Below, one piece after another: positions 1 through 8,865 of a DNA stretch of 64,000 nucleotides. The notes below the pieces were generated by a model. That model had not been told where the DNA came from. It saw nothing but the letters and a program-made list of their open reading frames with translations, and did no database searches. Numbering within the stretch: the stretch's first letter is position 1; each line of letters begins with the position of its first letter. The position numbers and the translations under genes are program-made. The DNA lies in contig NEUU01000007.1 of assembly GCA_002304345.1 (NCBI GenBank), positions 62,001 through 126,000 on the forward strand. The letters run 5' to 3'. This stretch comes from Verrucomicrobia bacterium Tous-C9LFEB. GTDB taxonomy: Bacteria; Verrucomicrobiota; Verrucomicrobiia; Methylacidiphilales; UBA1321.

Positions 1-21
1 TGATTTCACATCAGCTTTCAT
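1..21 (-). CDS. 5' end of a gene running off the left edge (unknown)
   Basis: An ATG on the minus strand at 21 is preceded by the purine-rich GGAAAAG about four bases upstream, a plausible ribosome-binding site. Only seven codons (MKADVKS) lie inside the window, so no function can be given. If real, the gene is divergent from the GntR-type regulator at 564. Confidence 0.3.
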
Positions 22-563
22 TGTCTTTTCCTTTTCGTTTCTGCCTCGATTCCCTGGATTCCATGCTCTCGGGACGAATTCTCCTCGATTTTACGGCGGG
101 ATCACTCAACCCCCGCTTTATTGCCACTAGGATGACATTAGCGACAGGATTTGCAATAAAAAAAATGAGTAATTCTTTAAATTATTAAAATGAGCCTATT
201 ACTCCTTAAAATATGAAGTAATATCCTAATTGATAATCTATTATGTTTTATTTTTTGATGGAATAAAATTCAAATAATACCTCCTTATAGACGAAATCAT
301 TAGCTTTTCTCTTTGTTTATTTATTCAAAACCCACCTTATAACTGCCTTTTAGATTCATTACTCAGTCCAAAGGATTTCTGACGAGGATCAACGTCTAAT
401 AAATCACTCCACCAAGTCATCTTGATTTTAGGTCAACATCACACCCGACAACGCAACACCCTCATTAAAAGCAGATTAAGTTGAAATTCATTTCTCCTCA
501 CAGAATCGAAATAATACTTATTTTTTCTTGCGATTCCTCAGTCATAGGATCAATCTTCTGGAA
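22..563. other. AT-rich non-coding region between divergent genes
   Basis: About 540 bases with no convincing reading frame, far richer in A+T than the surrounding genes. It contains a 7-base inverted repeat, GAGTAAT at 167-173 and ATTACTC at 198-204, inside a run of A/T. It must hold the promoter of the regulator at 564 and probably that of the gene leaving the left edge. I see no RNA gene or terminator that I can defend. Confidence 0.5.
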
Positions 564-1664
564 ATGAAGAACGGCTCGTCGTCCAAACTGGAGATCATCC
601 AATCTGAACTTCAGCAGGAGATTCTGCGGAAAGTCTGGAAAGTGGGCGATAAGCTGCCGACCGAGGCGGAACTCGCGGTCAAGTACAAGTGCAGCGTGGG
701 CACGGTCAATAAAGCCGTCTCCCTCCTCGTCCACAAGGGGCTGATCGAACGCAAAACGCGCATGGGCACCCGCGTTCTCAGCAACACGATTGTCGGCACC
801 GGCATCAAACTCGACGCCTATGCCTTCATCTGCCCGAGCGATCAACACGAGGGCGTATGGCGCGCGATGAAGGGATTTCAATCGGCCGCGCAGGCAAAAA
901 AACGCCGCATGCTCATGCTTACATCCGGGTCCGATTATCAAAAGGAAGTGGAGATCATCGGTCGCCTCACGGAATTCGACGTCCAGGGCGCAGTGCTGTA
1001 TCCGGTCGTCCCCTCGTTCAATGAGCTGGTCCACTTTTCCGATATCCTGCAAACCTCGAAATTGCCGGTCGTGCTCGTCGGCGTGGGGCTGCCCGGACAG
1101 GGAATTTCCGGCGTCTCGATCGACGGTTTTCACGCGGGCTACACGATGACCCGCCATCTGCTCGACAAGGGACTCAAACGTCTGGGCTTTCTCGCCTATC
1201 GCTCGTGGGCCGTATCGATCCGGGATCGTTATCAGGGCTATAAATGGGCGCTGTCCGAGGCCGGTATTCCCCTCGACGAAAACCTGGTTTTATTAAGCCC
1301 GTCCATGCATCTCGACTTTGATAATCCCCTCAAGGAGTCGATCGATCTTTCCACCCAGTATCTGGCGCAGACACGGGATCTCGGCCTGCAAGGCGTCGTC
1401 GCCGCCTCCGATTTCATGGCGCGCGGCTTGATTAATGTCGCCCTCGAAAAAGGACTGCGCATTCCCGAAGATTTCGCCGTGACCGGCATCGATGATTATT
1501 CCCTCGCCAGCGAAGGACCGGTCAAGCTAACGACCTATCACGTGCCCTACGAAGAAATGGGGCGGATCTCCTTCGAAATGCTGGAATCCCTGCTCGAGAC
1601 CAATCCCGCGGCGCCCTCGGAAAAGCATGTGCGCGGGGAACTCGTCGTCCGCGACAGCGCCTGA
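564..1664 (+). CDS. GntR-type winged-helix regulator with LacI-type sugar-binding domain
   Basis: A 366-residue transcription regulator. Residues about 7-75 form a GntR winged helix-turn-helix, with the family pattern GDKLPTEAELA followed by SVGTVNKAVSLL and a wing ending in GTRV. The rest is a LacI/periplasmic-binding-protein-like effector domain (VVLVGVGLPG, DGFHAGYTMTRHLL, GIDDYSLAS), and it ends with the VRGELVVRDSA tail common in LacI proteins. This arrangement, as in AraR, normally senses a sugar. It faces the secreted beta-helix protein end to end, with 47 bases between stops, so that protein and the oxidoreductase behind it are likely targets (inference). An in-frame TTG at 528 gives 12 more residues, but the GntR domain begins after the ATG at 564, so I chose that start. 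Neither start has a good ribosome-binding site. Confidence 0.85.
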   Translation: MKNGSSSKLEIIQSELQQEILRKVWKVGDKLPTEAELAVKYKCSVGTVNKAVSLLVHKGLIERKTRMGTRVLSNTIVGTGIKLDAYAFICPSDQHEGVWRAMKGFQSAAQAKKRRMLMLTSGSDYQKEVEIIGRLTEFDVQGAVLYPVVPSFNELVHFSDILQTSKLPVVLVGVGLPGQGISGVSIDGFHAGYTMTRHLLDKGLKRLGFLAYRSWAVSIRDRYQGYKWALSEAGIPLDENLVLLSPSMHLDFDNPLKESIDLSTQYLAQTRDLGLQGVVAASDFMARGLINVALEKGLRIPEDFAVTGIDDYSLASEGPVKLTTYHVPYEEMGRISFEMLESLLETNPAAPSEKHVRGELVVRDSA

Positions 1665-1711
1665 TTCTCGCCCCCCTCTCTTCATCGAATCTGCCCCCAG
1701 AGATCGCTACA

Positions 1712-4700
1712 CTAATTCACCCGGAAATCGAAGTCGTCGAAGTCCGCGATCGGCATCCACACATTATAGGAATGCACCCAGATGCGGGCATAGAGCGCAT
1801 TGGCGGGAGCCACTCCCGTGAGGACCGAGCGAGTCCAACTGCTACCGGAGGGAATGCCCATGGATTGCGTGCCGCTCGTGATCAGCGCGTTGTTCGCATC
1901 GTAGAATTGGAGATACACGCCGATGCCGGTGCCGCTGAGCAATCGACTCCAGAATGAGACCTGATAAGTCGTCCCCGCTTCCACCATGAACTTCGGGCTG
2001 GAGCAATCCGATCCGGTGGTGTTGCTGGCGTCGGTCACGCGCAAGACCTTGCTGCCGCCATGGGCATCGGTGGTCACGATCTGGCTCATGCCGTTGTCCG
2101 CCGCGCCGACTGTCCAACCCGTAAAATCGCTCTCAAATCCGGAATTATTCTGCGCGAGTTGCCAGTCGTAAATCGACGCCGCCACAGGGGTCGGTTTGGG
2201 TGGCAGGGTCAGGAACGAAAAACAATCGAAGTCCGCCGTGACCTGCGCCGAGGAGTAGGAATGAATCCAGATTTCCACCTGCGCCGCGTCAGCCGGTGCC
2301 ACGCCGAGAAGTGACCGCTCTTTCCATGCGCCATCAATGGGAAGTTGCAGCGAGGGAGTGGTGCCGGTCGATTGCCCGCCCGCATTGTAGAAGCGAAGAT
2401 AAATCGCGATGCCAGACGCGGAGGTCAATTGCCGCGACCAGAAGCGAACTTGCGCCGTCCAGCCGGGCTGGATGGCAAAGCGCTTGGACAAGAGCGACGA
2501 GCCCGCAGTCGATGACGTGTCCGTAACTCGTATTCCGGTGGCACCCGACATCACCGCGCTCGAGGTCGCCACGGTCATGCCGTTATCACCCGCGTTATTC
2601 CAATGGGCCAGACCTTGCCCGAAACTACCATTGGGCAACGCCTCGACCTGCTCGCCGAATTCAAAGTCATCGAGATAGCCCGTGACGAGGGCGGCATTCA
2701 TGGAATGGATCATGATCTTCGCCGTGGCCGCGTTGAGCGGTGCGGTCTCGCGCCAGACCACCTGTTTCCATTGATTCAGCGTGTTATCGACCACATACGA
2801 TCCGAGCAAGGACGCGCCCGCGCTGTCGTAGAATTGCAGGTAGACGCCGAGGTTGGAACCGGACGTCAGCTTTTGCCAGAAGCGCGTGGCGTAGACTTTG
2901 CCCGGCTGCACGGGGAAGGCGGGAGAGTAGACATACGATCCCGCGCCGCTCTGGGTGTCGTTGACGTAAAGGCTCTTAGCCCCGGAATGTTTCTCCGCCG
3001 TGGACACGCTGCTGATGCCGCTATCGGAGGCGGTCACGGTCCAGCCGGAGAGATCATTTTCAAACCCAGAGTTACTGACCGTGGTGAGCGTCAACGCATC
3101 GGTCGTGGTGTTATTGGCGCACGGCCCGGTGGCGGACAATCCACAGGTGAGCGCATTCGCGGGAATGCCGCGAAAAGTATTTTCCTGGATCACCACACCG
3201 GTGCAATCCGACGTGTCCGTCCACACCCCCGCCGTGGCGGAACCGAGCACCACCGCGTTTTTGTAGATCACGTGATCGCCGCTGTCGCGTTGCAAAAACC
3301 AACCCGGCCCGGCATCGGCGGCAAGGCGGTTGTAGGCAAAAATCCATTCCTTGTTCGAGCCGCCCATCCACGCTCCCGCGAGCGGTGATGTGACATCGCA
3401 CGCATAGATCGTATTGCGCGGGCCGTTGGGACCGTGATCGTTTTGTTCCGAAGGCGACGCCCACATGCCGTAGCCGTAACCGCCGTTGCCCCGGTTGGAT
3501 TGCACGGAGAGATTTTCGTAGAGATTCTCATTGGCCCAACCCGCATGCCATTGCATGTCGCTATCGGCAAAGGTGCTGTTGCGCAGCACGTTTCCCGCCG
3601 CGCTGACGAGGCAGGGCGCATGCCGCAAGCGCGTGCAGGTGATGTTCTCCAACAGGGAATCGTAGGCGCTGCTGAATCCCAGATAGGCCGTGCCCGCGAG
3701 TCCCTTCCACCATGCATCGTCCATCGTGCAATCCCGAATCTCGCACCATTTGGAGCCACTCATGACGATGGGGAAACGCCCGGTCTTCACAATTTCCACG
3801 CCCTTCACCCAGCATTTCCAACCCCAGTTGAACACGATGCCGCTGGTCCATAAATCCTGCGGCTGCTTGATCGTGAGATTTTCCACGCCGCCGTTCTGGA
3901 TCATCTGCGCCTTTTGCAGAAAGGGCGTCTGCGCGGGATTGGCCGTAAGCGGGTAATCGATGCGCAGCGGCTGATTCACCGACACTTGTGTGCCGGAGAT
4001 GGAGGTCACTTGAAACAGATAGGTGCGGAAAATATCCGACGTACCCGCGTAGCCCGTGCTTTGCATCCATTCGTCGCTCAAGGGAGCGTGAAGGTAGAGC
4101 GCGTCGTTCACACTGAGGACCGGAGCGGTGGCCGCTTGCAAGATCATCTGCCCTCGCTTGGCGTTTGTCGCCAGTGGATAGGTGACTCCGGTGAGACCAT
4201 AGCCGCAGAAATTGATCGCCCCGAGAAGTCCCGCGCGCGGCACGGCATTCGAATCGATGGCCCAACTCAAGGTCACCGTGAGGGTTTGGGTCTTGATGGT
4301 TCCGTCGAGATATTCCGCCTGCGCCGTGATGACTTTGCCCGCGCCCGAACCGGCCTTGTCGGCAAGGTAAGCGCCCTTGCTCGTGAGGGAAAAGGTGCCG
4401 CTCCAGGAATCATCCGTCCGCTCCACACTTGAGACGAGGACGCCGCTGGCATAGAGCGAAAGTTTTTTCAAATTAACCGGGTCGGCATGAATTTCCACCC
4501 AGGTGTTCTGGTAGATGGTCGTGGTTCCCGCCGCCGGTTGATAGAAAGTCACGTTGCCCGTCGGCGGACGATACCGCATGACGAGTGTGGTGCTTCCCTT
4601 CCCCGCGCCGCGAAGCACCACGTTGTTGTAGCGAATGAGCAGCGGCTTATCCAAATAGTAGGTGCCTGCGGGAAGGGTGATCAGCCCGCCACCGGAACTC

Positions 4701-4996
4701 CCCACGACTTCAATCGCAGTCTGCAAGGCCGTGGAATCATCCAGCGAATCGGAGCCAATGGCGTTGTACGGCGCTGAAGCGGCATTCACCGTTTGCGAAA
4801 AAGAAGTCGGGATGCCACCCGGCAACCCGGTGTAGGTCCAGTTGGGATAAACAATTCCGTCAGGACCGCAGATATCGGGGAAATTCCATCCCGCATGGGC
4901 GGAGGAGGAGAGAGAAAAGGCCGCTAGAACAACCGCGTGAAGAATAACCCGGCACCATAACAACGAAGACAGACGAGGAAGGCAAACGGTGGACAT
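1712..4996 (-). CDS. Secreted beta-helix (pectate-lyase-like) protein with three C-terminal CBM-like modules
   Basis: A 1094-residue exported protein. Residues 1-35 are a signal peptide with a likely cut after AHA35. From about 45 to 620 comes a right-handed beta-helix of the pectate-lyase superfamily: it opens with DDSTALQTAIEVVGSSGGG and LPAGTYYLDKPL, then short repeated strand-turn units rich in N, G and S (for example ENLYENLSVQSNRGNGG). Three homologous modules of about 150 residues follow at roughly 640, 783 and 949, each opening with N(S/G)(G/S)F...W. and resembling CBM4/9-type beta-sandwiches. The role is probably cleavage or binding of a pectin-like or other acidic polysaccharide outside the cell. 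I cannot identify a catalytic triad, so the exact activity is open. The start has AAGGA eight bases upstream. Confidence 0.75.
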   Translation of the reverse strand: MSTVCLPRLSSLLWCRVILHAVVLAAFSLSSSAHAGWNFPDICGPDGIVYPNWTYTGLPGGIPTSFSQTVNAASAPYNAIGSDSLDDSTALQTAIEVVGSSGGGLITLPAGTYYLDKPLLIRYNNVVLRGAGKGSTTLVMRYRPPTGNVTFYQPAAGTTTIYQNTWVEIHADPVNLKKLSLYASGVLVSSVERTDDSWSGTFSLTSKGAYLADKAGSGAGKVITAQAEYLDGTIKTQTLTVTLSWAIDSNAVPRAGLLGAINFCGYGLTGVTYPLATNAKRGQMILQAATAPVLSVNDALYLHAPLSDEWMQSTGYAGTSDIFRTYLFQVTSISGTQVSVNQPLRIDYPLTANPAQTPFLQKAQMIQNGGVENLTIKQPQDLWTSGIVFNWGWKCWVKGVEIVKTGRFPIVMSGSKWCEIRDCTMDDAWWKGLAGTAYLGFSSAYDSLLENITCTRLRHAPCLVSAAGNVLRNSTFADSDMQWHAGWANENLYENLSVQSNRGNGGYGYGMWASPSEQNDHGPNGPRNTIYACDVTSPLAGAWMGGSNKEWIFAYNRLAADAGPGWFLQRDSGDHVIYKNAVVLGSATAGVWTDTSDCTGVVIQENTFRGIPANALTCGLSATGPCANNTTTDALTLTTVSNSGFENDLSGWTVTASDSGISSVSTAEKHSGAKSLYVNDTQSGAGSYVYSPAFPVQPGKVYATRFWQKLTSGSNLGVYLQFYDSAGASLLGSYVVDNTLNQWKQVVWRETAPLNAATAKIMIHSMNAALVTGYLDDFEFGEQVEALPNGSFGQGLAHWNNAGDNGMTVATSSAVMSGATGIRVTDTSSTAGSSLLSKRFAIQPGWTAQVRFWSRQLTSASGIAIYLRFYNAGGQSTGTTPSLQLPIDGAWKERSLLGVAPADAAQVEIWIHSYSSAQVTADFDCFSFLTLPPKPTPVAASIYDWQLAQNNSGFESDFTGWTVGAADNGMSQIVTTDAHGGSKVLRVTDASNTTGSDCSSPKFMVEAGTTYQVSFWSRLLSGTGIGVYLQFYDANNALITSGTQSMGIPSGSSWTRSVLTGVAPANALYARIWVHSYNVWMPIADFDDFDFRVN

Positions 4997-5176
4997 TGAG
5001 GAATCCTTGGTTGCCTAGTCTCATACATTTCTTTAATTGCAATTACAACTCTTATTTACTCATTTATATACAATACACTTATTAACAAAATGTTGCATAT
5101 GTATAAATTATATCATTATTTATTTTATGGGCAGACCAAGACTCCAATGGAGTAATGAGCTTCCTGAATATGTCGC

Positions 5177-6430
5177 TTATGCGGGCGTGAGGGGCATCGG
5201 CTCCCGCTGGGGGCGGACTTTGACCGTTTCGTGAAGGGCGCAGCTTGGCAAGTCTTCGACTGATATAGGGGCCGTCGACTTCGCCCATTCGAGGTTCATT
5301 TCGGAAAAGAGTCGGCCCGTACCAATCGTCTCCGAAACGGCTTCGTAAAGTCCCGCCACATCATAACCCGCCCCACCCGCCCCCTCGTAGCGGCGCACCC
5401 ATTGCGAGTCCATTTCCTGAATCCCACCCGAGGAAATCAACAGGCCGTTCGTCGCCAACACATAACCGCGCGTATCCACCAATCGGGTTAACGGACGGTC
5501 GCAACGACCCTCCACAAAATCCACATAGCGACGATACGACAGGTTCACGAGCGCATCCGTTTCCTCGGTGAAATCGCGCGCGCCCCAACTGCTTTCGAGA
5601 TGACGTCCATCCCGCGAAACCTGAGCCCAGCCTTTGGTCCCATTGATGCGCAATTGAAACGGGAGCTCCGCCTCCGTGGCATGCGTCACGGCCACAGTGA
5701 ACTCCACACCCGAGCGAAACAGTCCGCGCGCGCAGGCCGTATCGTACGACTCCATCGGTCGGGCACGATACAACTCGCCCTGAATTTCGATCGGCTCCTC
5801 AAAGCCCGATTCCCGCGCATTCGAGAGATACATCACACTATGGATCAGGTGAGACAGCGCATTCGAGGCGGGACCATCGAAGACCGGTCGCCCCTGATAG
5901 CTCATCTTCCCAACCCAAGGCGCCCGGGCGTAGTAAGCGTCGGTGCGCGGCCAGCAGGCCCCGGCGCGAATGGAGAGAATGTCCCCCAGCCGCCCCTCCG
6001 CCACCCATTGCTTGATCTGGGTCGACCAGCCGGAAACCAGCAATTGGAACCCCACATGAATCCGCTCCTCAGCATCGGCCACAATGAGTCGATCCAGTTG
6101 CTGAATGAGCGGCACAGGCGGCTTTTCCAAATAGATTTTAGGGCCGAACTGCAAACAGGCATGCGCCATTTCTTCGTGAAAGGGAATCGGCGCGGCGATG
6201 GTCACCGCCGCCAGATCCGGTTCGGACTCGAGCATGAGCCGGTAGTCCGCATAAATCCGAACGCCTTGAGCGAGGAGATCCTGCTTGAGCTGCGGCAGGC
6301 GCTCCAACGTGGGATCAGCCACCGCCGTCAACCGGGCACGCCCCTCCTGGCGCAGAAGAGCCATCGCATTGCGGTGAAACAAGCCAAAGCCACCCACCCC
6401 GATAAGACCGAGAGAAAGAGGCGTTTTCAT
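5177..6430 (-). CDS. Gfo/Idh/MocA family NAD(P)-dependent oxidoreductase
   Basis: A 417-residue dehydrogenase of the Gfo/Idh/MocA family. The N-terminal Rossmann fold has GVGGFG at residues 11-16, and the family's EKP motif is at 102-104 (YLEKPPVP). The C-terminal alpha/beta domain contains the region after GDILSIRAG and ends with a proline-rich tail. Members oxidise or reduce sugars, inositols and related compounds; the substrate here cannot be read from sequence. GGGGAG lies about seven bases before the ATG. It precedes the beta-helix gene on the same strand with a 180-base AT-rich gap, so they may be separately transcribed but jointly used. Confidence 0.85.
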   Translation of the reverse strand: MKTPLSLGLIGVGGFGLFHRNAMALLRQEGRARLTAVADPTLERLPQLKQDLLAQGVRIYADYRLMLESEPDLAAVTIAAPIPFHEEMAHACLQFGPKIYLEKPPVPLIQQLDRLIVADAEERIHVGFQLLVSGWSTQIKQWVAEGRLGDILSIRAGACWPRTDAYYARAPWVGKMSYQGRPVFDGPASNALSHLIHSVMYLSNARESGFEEPIEIQGELYRARPMESYDTACARGLFRSGVEFTVAVTHATEAELPFQLRINGTKGWAQVSRDGRHLESSWGARDFTEETDALVNLSYRRYVDFVEGRCDRPLTRLVDTRGYVLATNGLLISSGGIQEMDSQWVRRYEGAGGAGYDVAGLYEAVSETIGTGRLFSEMNLEWAKSTAPISVEDLPSCALHETVKVRPQREPMPLTPA

Positions 6431-6584
6431 TGTTCACTCCCCGACAACTCAGGCCGAGACGAATGAATGAGAAATAACCCCGACATATAATAAGCTCCTG
6501 TTTGAGATGAGAATACCTTAACAGAAGTAGGCTTTTTGTCACGCTATCCTTCAAATTAAATGATTTTTATATATTACTTATTTT

Positions 6585-7331
6585 ATGTTGAATTCTGCGG
6601 CAATCGGTGCGATTGTAGCCCTGTCACCTTCTTCAGCCGTTATGAAGCCCTCCATCCCCTCCCGTTGCCGTCCCTCGCGCGCGTTCAGCCTCGTTGAGTT
6701 ACTCACGGTGATCGCCGTGATTGCGGTGATGACCGCCGCTTCGGGTCCCGCGCTTCAGGCCTTGAAATCCTCCGGTGGGGTCAACAAGGCGATTACCGAA
6801 ACCTCCCGGACTCTCGAGTACGCCCGCATCTACGCCATGAGCACGCATACTTATGTGCGGGTGGGAATCGGCCAAACGGCCATTTCGGGCGGTAACCTGA
6901 CGCCTGCGACTGTCCTGATCGCAATTTACTCCGTAGACGGCACGCTCGATGCCGATACTACTACCAGTATGACGGACTCCACGAAATGGCGCCCGCTGAT
7001 GAAACCGGTAATCATGGACAACCTGACAGTGAGCAATAGCTTGTCGGTGACCAAGACACTCGATTCGTCCGACTATACCTCTCCCGACCAAACCGATATT
7101 CCCCACCCCGTAACCTTCAAAGCGGGGGATCGCGGTTCGGTCTCCTGCAACGCCTTCATTCAATTCAATCCCAATGGCGAGGCCCGCGTGGTTCGGGGAG
7201 AACCGGCCCGCTTCATTGATCTGGGAGTGGACAAGCCGGGTTCCCAGAGCGGCACCAATCCTTTCCTGATCCGCATGTCCGGCCTCAACGGCAACATCAG
7301 CATCCTACGCAAAGGAGAAGGCATTCAATGA
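6585..7331 (+). CDS. Pseudopilin, Verru_Chthon cassette protein D-like
   Basis: First gene of a four-gene cassette. The 248-residue product has a prepilin N-terminal methylation segment: leader, then A33|F34SLVELL with Glu38 at mature position 5, followed by one hydrophobic helix (TVIAVIAVMTAASG). The residue before the cleavage site is Ala rather than the usual Gly. The remainder is a pilin-like globular domain ending in IRMSGLNGNISILRKG. An internal ATG at 6642 would give a 14-residue leader instead of 33. Neither start has a Shine-Dalgarno sequence, but TATATT at 6570-6575 sits nine bases before the first ATG. Gene order and size match the TIGRFAM Verru_Chthon cassette, whose function is unknown. 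The stop overlaps the next start by four bases. Confidence 0.75.
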   Translation: MLNSAAIGAIVALSPSSAVMKPSIPSRCRPSRAFSLVELLTVIAVIAVMTAASGPALQALKSSGGVNKAITETSRTLEYARIYAMSTHTYVRVGIGQTAISGGNLTPATVLIAIYSVDGTLDADTTTSMTDSTKWRPLMKPVIMDNLTVSNSLSVTKTLDSSDYTSPDQTDIPHPVTFKAGDRGSVSCNAFIQFNPNGEARVVRGEPARFIDLGVDKPGSQSGTNPFLIRMSGLNGNISILRKGEGIQ

Positions 7332-7876
7332 AGTCAGGAGGTCGCTCCGGCTTCAGTCTTGTCGAAGTGGCCATGGCCTTGGGCGTGGTGTCCTTCGCCC
7401 TGCTCAGCCTCGTGGCCTTGTTACCCGTGGGCATTAAAACCAATCAAATTTCCGCCGAGGAAACGCGCGCGGCCTATCTCCTCAGCACCTTGGAAGCCGA
7501 CCTGCGCAACACGCATCCGCAAGCCAGGGCCAATGGCACCTCGCGGCTCTTTGGCCTCACCCTGCCCTACCGGATGGATGCCACCGGGACGCGCATCACT
7601 CAGAATACCAGTGTCGCGCTCAACACCCTGAGTGCCGCCTATTCCACCGGTCTCAACGAAGACGCCACGACGCTCTCCTACGCGAGCACCTCGCCGCGCC
7701 CCCGCTATCAGGCCACGGTGCTCTACACCCAGTTGCCCGCCGCGAGCGGTCAACCGATCCAGGCGCGGTTGATCGTGAATTGGCCTGCGGTGAATACGAC
7801 CGACATCACCAAGCTGACCTCCCTCACCTCCGTGCTCGGTTACGTTGAAATCTACGTCACCTTCCCCGCGCCATGA
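7328..7876 (+). CDS. Pseudopilin, Verru_Chthon cassette protein B-like
   Basis: A 182-residue protein with a short basic leader and prepilin signal G8|F9SLVEVAMALG, Glu13 being mature position 5. A hydrophobic helix follows (VVSFALLSLVALLPVGI) and then a domain that resembles GspI/PilV-type minor pseudopilins. Its start codon overlaps the upstream stop (ATGA), and its own stop overlaps the following ATG in the same way, so translation is probably coupled along the cassette. Cassette proteins B are found only together with A, C and D, so an assembled multi-pilin structure is likely (inference). Confidence 0.8.
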   Translation: MKSGGRSGFSLVEVAMALGVVSFALLSLVALLPVGIKTNQISAEETRAAYLLSTLEADLRNTHPQARANGTSRLFGLTLPYRMDATGTRITQNTSVALNTLSAAYSTGLNEDATTLSYASTSPRPRYQATVLYTQLPAASGQPIQARLIVNWPAVNTTDITKLTSLTSVLGYVEIYVTFPAP

Positions 7877-8865
7877 AAACGCTCTTCATCCGCCGGGGAT
7901 TCAGCCTTGTCGAGTTACTGGCCGCCATGGCAGTGCTGGCCATTCTCGGATTGATCCTGAGCCAGATCACGGGCTCCATCACGCGCAGCACCAAGCAGAG
8001 CACCCGGATCATGGACGCCTCCGCGCAAGCGCGACTGGCTTTCGACCGGATCGGATTTGATTTCGCGGGACTCGTCAAACGCCGCGACACGGATTTCGTC
8101 GCGCAAAACTTGTCCACTGCCAGCCCCACCTCGCTCCTGCTCTTTCTCTCCACGGTGCCCGCCTCGGGCATTCCCACGGCGGAAAATCGCGGTCTCTCCG
8201 TCGTCGCCTACCGGGTCAGCGTGCATGCGGACAACAAGGATCGGGAAGGAACCGCGCGCGCCTGCCTGCTTCGCTCCGGCAAGGCGATCCCGTGGCATCC
8301 GATTGGCTCCACACCTGCGTCGGGCTTTATGGGATTGCAGGCGAATGGCCTGCCGCAAACCTTCGCCAGCAATTCCTTTCCTCCCGCTCTCCTGCCGAGT
8401 AACGAGCTGGACTTCGACGTCTTGTCCCCGGGCGTGATTCGCATGATCGTGGGCTTTCAACTCTATCCCGACAACAAGCCCGTGCAGCTCCTTAACGCCG
8501 CGCCTCCGAATCCCAACGTGGCCCGTGGCCAGATTGTTTATCATCCGCCTACGCGACTCGTGACTTCCAACACGGGGGCCACTGTCGAATACATCGATCT
8601 CAATCGCGTGAGCGCCATCATCATCGGCCTCGTGACGGTGGACGGTGAAAGCTTGCGACTGCTGAATGCCGCGCAAACCGTTCTGCTCGGCAACGCGTTT
8701 GCCACGCCAACCGACAGCGACAATAAAACACCGGTGCAAGCCTGGACCGCCACCGCAAATGCGGTCAACGCGCTCCCGGCGACCGTCCCCCTGCCCGTGC
8801 GCCAATCTGTACGCGTCTACGAGCGCACCTACCCGATCACGCCTTTCACCACGCAAAGCCCATGA
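7873..8865 (+). CDS. Pseudopilin, Verru_Chthon cassette protein C-like
   Basis: A 330-residue protein starting MKTLFIRRG|FSLVELLAAMAVLAILG, a standard prepilin peptidase site with Glu14 at mature position 5. It is longer than a typical pseudopilin and resembles GspJ/PilW-type minor pilins: a long globular domain with a late segment IIIGLVTVDGESLRLL. It overlaps both neighbours by four bases. By analogy with GspI-J-K, proteins B, C and A could form a tip complex; that role is inferred from order and size, not shown. Confidence 0.8.
   Translation: MKTLFIRRGFSLVELLAAMAVLAILGLILSQITGSITRSTKQSTRIMDASAQARLAFDRIGFDFAGLVKRRDTDFVAQNLSTASPTSLLLFLSTVPASGIPTAENRGLSVVAYRVSVHADNKDREGTARACLLRSGKAIPWHPIGSTPASGFMGLQANGLPQTFASNSFPPALLPSNELDFDVLSPGVIRMIVGFQLYPDNKPVQLLNAAPPNPNVARGQIVYHPPTRLVTSNTGATVEYIDLNRVSAIIIGLVTVDGESLRLLNAAQTVLLGNAFATPTDSDNKTPVQAWTATANAVNALPATVPLPVRQSVRVYERTYPITPFTTQSP

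Noticed and set aside
96..116. GCGGG / CCCGC hairpin as terminator
   Set aside because: Only five base pairs and no T-run; there is no gene upstream on either strand for it to terminate.
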